Origin: Antricoccus suffuscus
GTDB lineage: Bacteria; Actinomycetota; Actinomycetes; Mycobacteriales; Antricoccaceae
Direction: 5' to 3'
Assembly (NCBI RefSeq): GCF_003003235.1
Contig: NZ_PVUE01000003.1
Coordinates: 1 to 64,000 of the forward strand
Length of the DNA: 64,000 nt
In this document: positions 61,227 through 64,000 of the stretch, piece by piece
Numbering within the stretch: the stretch's first letter is position 1
Layout of the letters: each line of letters begins with the position of its first letter
Notes under the pieces: generated by a model
Databases searched by the model: none
Seen by the model: the letters and a program-made list of their open reading frames with translations, nothing else
What the model was told of the DNA's origin: nothing
Position numbers and translations under genes: made by a program

Positions 61227-62171
61227 CTACTCGGCCAGGTAGGCCAGTACGCCGGAGGCGAGTCCGGCCGCGATTTTGGCCCTGCCGGTGTCGCTCTTCT
61301 GGATCGCCGAGTCGATGTCCGAACGCATGTTGCCTAGTTCGCACATCGTCGTCGGAACCGTGCTCAGGTTGAGTCCCGCGAGGTCGCTGCGACTTCCATC
61401 CACTCCGTTGGTGCCCTCGTAGTTGGCGACCGGCATCACCCCACTGGCGACGACGGCATCACGCAGTAGTCCAGCGAGCCCGCTGGACTGGGTCTTGATC
61501 GCCTCGCCGCCCGGGGCGAGCGCAGTTGTCATACAGAAGAATCCGTGATTGCCGGCCGCGGAGCCGTCACCGTGGATGGAGACCACGGCGTTGGCGTGCG
61601 CATCGTTGCCGATCTGGGCGCGGACGTTGACGCACGGTCCGATGCCGTTGTCGTCTTGCCGGGTGAGTACGACGGTGACCCCGTTGGATTCGAGTATCGC
61701 CTTGAGCTTGGCGGAGAGATCCCAGGTGAAGGCGTGTTCGGCGTACCCGTCGTTGGTCGCCGTGCCGGTGGTATTGCACGCCTTCGTGCCGCCTGTGCCG
61801 TCCGGCACCTGCTTGTTGATCGCCGCGGAGTTGGCGCCGTTCGCGCCGTTGTGACCGGGGTCGATGACGACGACCTTGCCCGCGAGCGGGTTCGGCGGAG
61901 GAGGCGCCGGAGCAGCGGGAGTCGGACTGGGCGTGGCCGCGGGGGTCGGCGTGGGTGCCGTCGTGCTCGAGGTCGTCGTACTCGGGGCTGGTGTCGACGG
62001 GTCCGCTATCGAGGTGCGCGGCGTGCTCGAGGAGGAAGTTTTCCCGGCAGTATCCGGTGTGGCCGCGACCATGCAACCGCTCACGGCGAGCGTCACGGCC
62101 AGCATTGTGGCGCCGGCAACCGCCGCGGTGCGCGCCCGTGTCGCCAGTCCATGACACACTCGAACAGACAT
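61227..62171 (-). CDS. N-acetylmuramoyl-L-alanine amidase, lipoprotein (Ami1-like)
   Basis: 314 aa. Lipoprotein signal with VSGC (C33), Ser/Thr/Pro-rich linker (about 40-95), then an Amidase_3 domain: VVVIDPGHNGANG (His zinc ligand), EHAFTWDLSAKLKAILESNGVTVVLTRQDDN, VSIHGDGS (second His), and CELGNMRSDIDSAIQ with catalytic Glu. It splits the peptide from the glycan of peptidoglycan. Order with ebfC and recR resembles mycobacterial Ami1. Confidence 0.92.
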   Translation of the reverse strand: MSVRVCHGLATRARTAAVAGATMLAVTLAVSGCMVAATPDTAGKTSSSSTPRTSIADPSTPAPSTTTSSTTAPTPTPAATPSPTPAAPAPPPPNPLAGKVVVIDPGHNGANGANSAAINKQVPDGTGGTKACNTTGTATNDGYAEHAFTWDLSAKLKAILESNGVTVVLTRQDDNGIGPCVNVRAQIGNDAHANAVVSIHGDGSAAGNHGFFCMTTALAPGGEAIKTQSSGLAGLLRDAVVASGVMPVANYEGTNGVDGSRSDLAGLNLSTVPTTMCELGNMRSDIDSAIQKSDTGRAKIAAGLASGVLAYLAE

Positions 62172-62265
62172 GGCGACACTCTTTCACGCCCCGAGTCGTT
62201 GTCCCACATGAGTACGGCGCACCGACGACGTCGTTACCCAACATTCACCTCAAGGAGTACGGCAC

Positions 62266-62598
62266 ATGCAGCCTGGCGGCCAGCCCGATATGCAGCAGAT
62301 CATGAAGCAGGCGCAGCAGATGCAGGAGCAGCTGCAAAAGGCGCAGCAGGAAATTCAGAGCGCAACGGTCGAGGGTTCGGCCGGCAGCGGGCTCGTGAAG
62401 GTCGTCATGACCGGCGGCGGTGAGCTGCAGTCGATCGAGATTGATCCGAAGGCTGTCGATCCGGACGATGTCGAGACCCTCCAGGATCTGATCATCGCGG
62501 CCGTCCGCGACGGATCGCGTGAGGCGAGCGAGCTCGCGCAGAAGGCGATGGGACCGCTCGCCGGCGGCATGGGCGGACTCGGCCTGCCAGGCATGTAA
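62266..62598 (+). CDS. YbaB/EbfC family nucleoid-associated protein
   Basis: 110 aa; AAGGAG-like site upstream. [82 protein letters not shown] matches the dimeric DNA-binding YbaB fold with a Gly-rich tail. It precedes recR, as in most bacteria. Confidence 0.94.
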   Translation: MQPGGQPDMQQIMKQAQQMQEQLQKAQQEIQSATVEGSAGSGLVKVVMTGGGELQSIEIDPKAVDPDDVETLQDLIIAAVRDGSREASELAQKAMGPLAGGMGGLGLPGM

Positions 62599-62676
62599 CC
62601 CGCCAGCGTCGTATTCGATCCGAGACGTTTCCAACCGGACTCGTTCCCCAGCCCGTACTAGCAAGAAAGAATCCAC

Positions 62677-63282
62677 GTGTTCGAAGGCGCCGTTCAGGAC
62701 CTCATCGATGAGCTGGGCAGACTGCCGGGCATCGGTCCCAAAAGCGCGCAGCGTATCGCATTTCACCTGCTGAGCGTGGACAGTTCCGTCATCGAGGACC
62801 TGGTCGGCGCACTGACCAAGGTCAAGGACGACGTACGTTTCTGCGTGACCTGTGGAAACGTCAGCGAGCAAGACACCTGCCGCATCTGTCGTGATCCTCG
62901 CCGAGTCGATGACGTGATCTGTGTAGTCGAGGAGTCTAAGGACGTTGCGGCGATCGAACGGACCAATGAGTTCCGCGGTCGCTACCACGTCCTCGGCGGC
63001 GCCATCAACCCGATGGACGGCATCGGCCCGGACGACCTACGCGTCAAAGAGTTACTGGCGCGCCTCGGTGACGGGACGGTGCGCGAGATCATTCTCGCGA
63101 CCGACCCCAACCTCGAGGGCGAGGCGACGGCGACGTACCTGACCCGGATGCTCTCGCCAATGGGGCTCGTCGTATCGCGATTGGCAAGTGGCCTGCCCGT
63201 GGGCGGCGACCTGGAGTACGCCGATGAAGTGACGCTCGGCCGCGCGTTCGCGGGGCGGCGTACGGTGTCGCAAACCGTCTAG
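62677..63282 (+). CDS. recR: Recombination protein RecR
   Basis: 201 aa, GTG start. HhH motif [17 protein letters not shown], zinc finger [16 protein letters not shown], then Toprim domain with [14 protein letters not shown] and [17 protein letters not shown]. Acts with RecF/RecO in daughter-strand gap repair. Confidence 0.95.
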   Translation: MFEGAVQDLIDELGRLPGIGPKSAQRIAFHLLSVDSSVIEDLVGALTKVKDDVRFCVTCGNVSEQDTCRICRDPRRVDDVICVVEESKDVAAIERTNEFRGRYHVLGGAINPMDGIGPDDLRVKELLARLGDGTVREIILATDPNLEGEATATYLTRMLSPMGLVVSRLASGLPVGGDLEYADEVTLGRAFAGRRTVSQTV

Positions 63283-63312
63283 CGCTCTCGCTGGCCTTCT
63301 ACACTGGTTTCA

Positions 63313-64000
63313 TGTCCGCCGAAGACCTCGTCCGCAAGCCGCATCCGAGTTTGCGTCGGTACGTCGGTGACTAAGTCGGCTATGATTTCGCCGGTTTACC
63401 GCCCGGAACACATCTTGGGCTGCCTTCGGGATCGCTGACGTTCATCGTGTCGATCGATGAGCCGATTCGGCTGTACGACGAGTCGCTCGAGACCGATGAG
63501 GACTACGGCGTACTGCTGGCCGGGCTGCATCTGCGTCGTACCCTGGTCCGTCACAACGGCACTATGGCGGGGATCCAGATCAACTTCAGCCCGATCGCAC
63601 CGCGCGCGTTCTTCGGGATCCCGGCGGGAGAAGTCGCGCATCGCAGCTACCAATTGGACGTCATCGCACGGTCGATGGCCGACGAGCTGCATGAGCGCGT
63701 CAACGAGACGTCGTCGTGGGCCGCGCGGTTCGGAGCGATTGACGATGTACTCCTACGCGCCACGCGTGAAGTAGAGGGCCCCCGCGACGAGGTCGTCGAC
63801 TCGTGGCGGCAGATAGCGCTCAGCCATGGCGGACTGCCGATCTCGCTTGTCGCCGACCAGGTCGGCTGGAGTAGACGGCATCTCAACACGCAGTTCAACG
63901 CGGAGTTCGGCATCGGCCCGAAGGATGCGGCTCGCGTGCTGCGTTACGACCGTGCGCGGCGAATGATCTCGTCGGGAGACTTGAAGATCGCGGATATAGC
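63313..64000 (+). pseudogene. AraC-family regulator with an in-frame stop (runs off the window end)
   Basis: ATG 63313 reads MSAEDLVRKPHPSLRRYVGD, then TAA at 63373-63375, then VGYDFAGLPPGTHLGLPSGSLTFIVSIDEPIRLYDES in the same frame. The C-terminal HTH (LVADQVGWSRRHLNTQFNAEFGIGPKDAARVLRYDRARRMI) is clear. A TAC-to-TAA change is the simplest explanation. A shorter product from GTG 63448 is possible. The gene continues beyond base 64000. Confidence 0.75.

Overview
The window is high-GC actinobacterial DNA. Several genes point to a mycolate-type or related actinobacterium: mshB (mycothiol synthesis), a bacterial proteasome activator ending in GQYL, two F420/LLM-type oxidoreductases, a guaB1-family IMP dehydrogenase, a MhuD-like haem-degrading enzyme and a Cds1-like cysteine desulfhydrase. 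From memory, many neighbourhoods (serS/pheA/phosphoglycerate mutase, tyrA/tadA, dnaX ... ami1/ebfC/recR) resemble the origin-proximal part of mycobacterial chromosomes. The genus cannot be fixed from the sequence alone.

Layout. 0-1.6 kb: a two-gene accessory cassette (a 71-aa Cys-rich peptide and a MauE-thioredoxin fusion) with its own promoter and an intergenic hairpin, bracketed by two copies of a repeated sequence. 1.6-20.4 kb: mostly housekeeping metabolism (DinB-like protein, MFS exporter, malic enzyme, two membrane proteins, hydroxyacid dehydrogenase, pheA, phosphatase, GroES paralogue, FMN oxidase, metallopeptidase, guaB1, serS, two HAD phosphatases, a MocR regulator with its divergent target, bpa, quinone oxidoreductase, thioesterase). 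20.6-31.6 kb: a small lipoprotein, tRNA genes, cds1, phosphate transporter, aquaporin, AlkD-like glycosylase, tyrA, tadA and mhuD. 31.7-43.1 kb: a coherent accessory cluster with a large LuxR (LAL) regulator, a PEP-dependent dikinase/phosphotransferase-like enzyme, a membrane protein, two paralogous LLM oxidoreductases, a carotenoid-cleavage-type dioxygenase and an acyl-CoA ligase. 43.1-51.5 kb: ArsR/SRPBCC pair, mshB, tRNA-Ser(GGA), FAD oxidase, acyl-CoA dehydrogenase, SRP RNA and dnaX. 51.5-61.2 kb: a polymorphic-toxin island. It has a very large secreted RHS/PA14 protein with a C-terminal HEXXH metallopeptidase-like tip, a translationally coupled lipoprotein that is a good immunity candidate, and debris (SDR fragment, GNAT toxin pseudogene, amidase fragment, a MazF toxin whose antitoxin has no visible start codon). 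61.2-64 kb: the backbone resumes with a cell-wall amidase, ebfC/ybaB, recR and an AraC regulator carrying an in-frame stop.

All four serine tRNA isoacceptors (TGA, GCT, CGA, GGA) and serS lie in this window, plus tRNA-Arg(ACG). Intergenic DNA is unusually rich in recurring short elements: three loci of a 21-22-nt tandem repeat, and three different families of dispersed inverted repeats with two copies each.

The best candidates for something new are the Cys-rich peptide/MauE-Trx cassette, the dioxygenase/ligase/LLM/PEP-transferase cluster, and the RHS metallopeptidase toxin with its lipoprotein partner. The RHS gene carries a 32-bp duplication inside its signal-peptide coding region and a frameshift in a G run.
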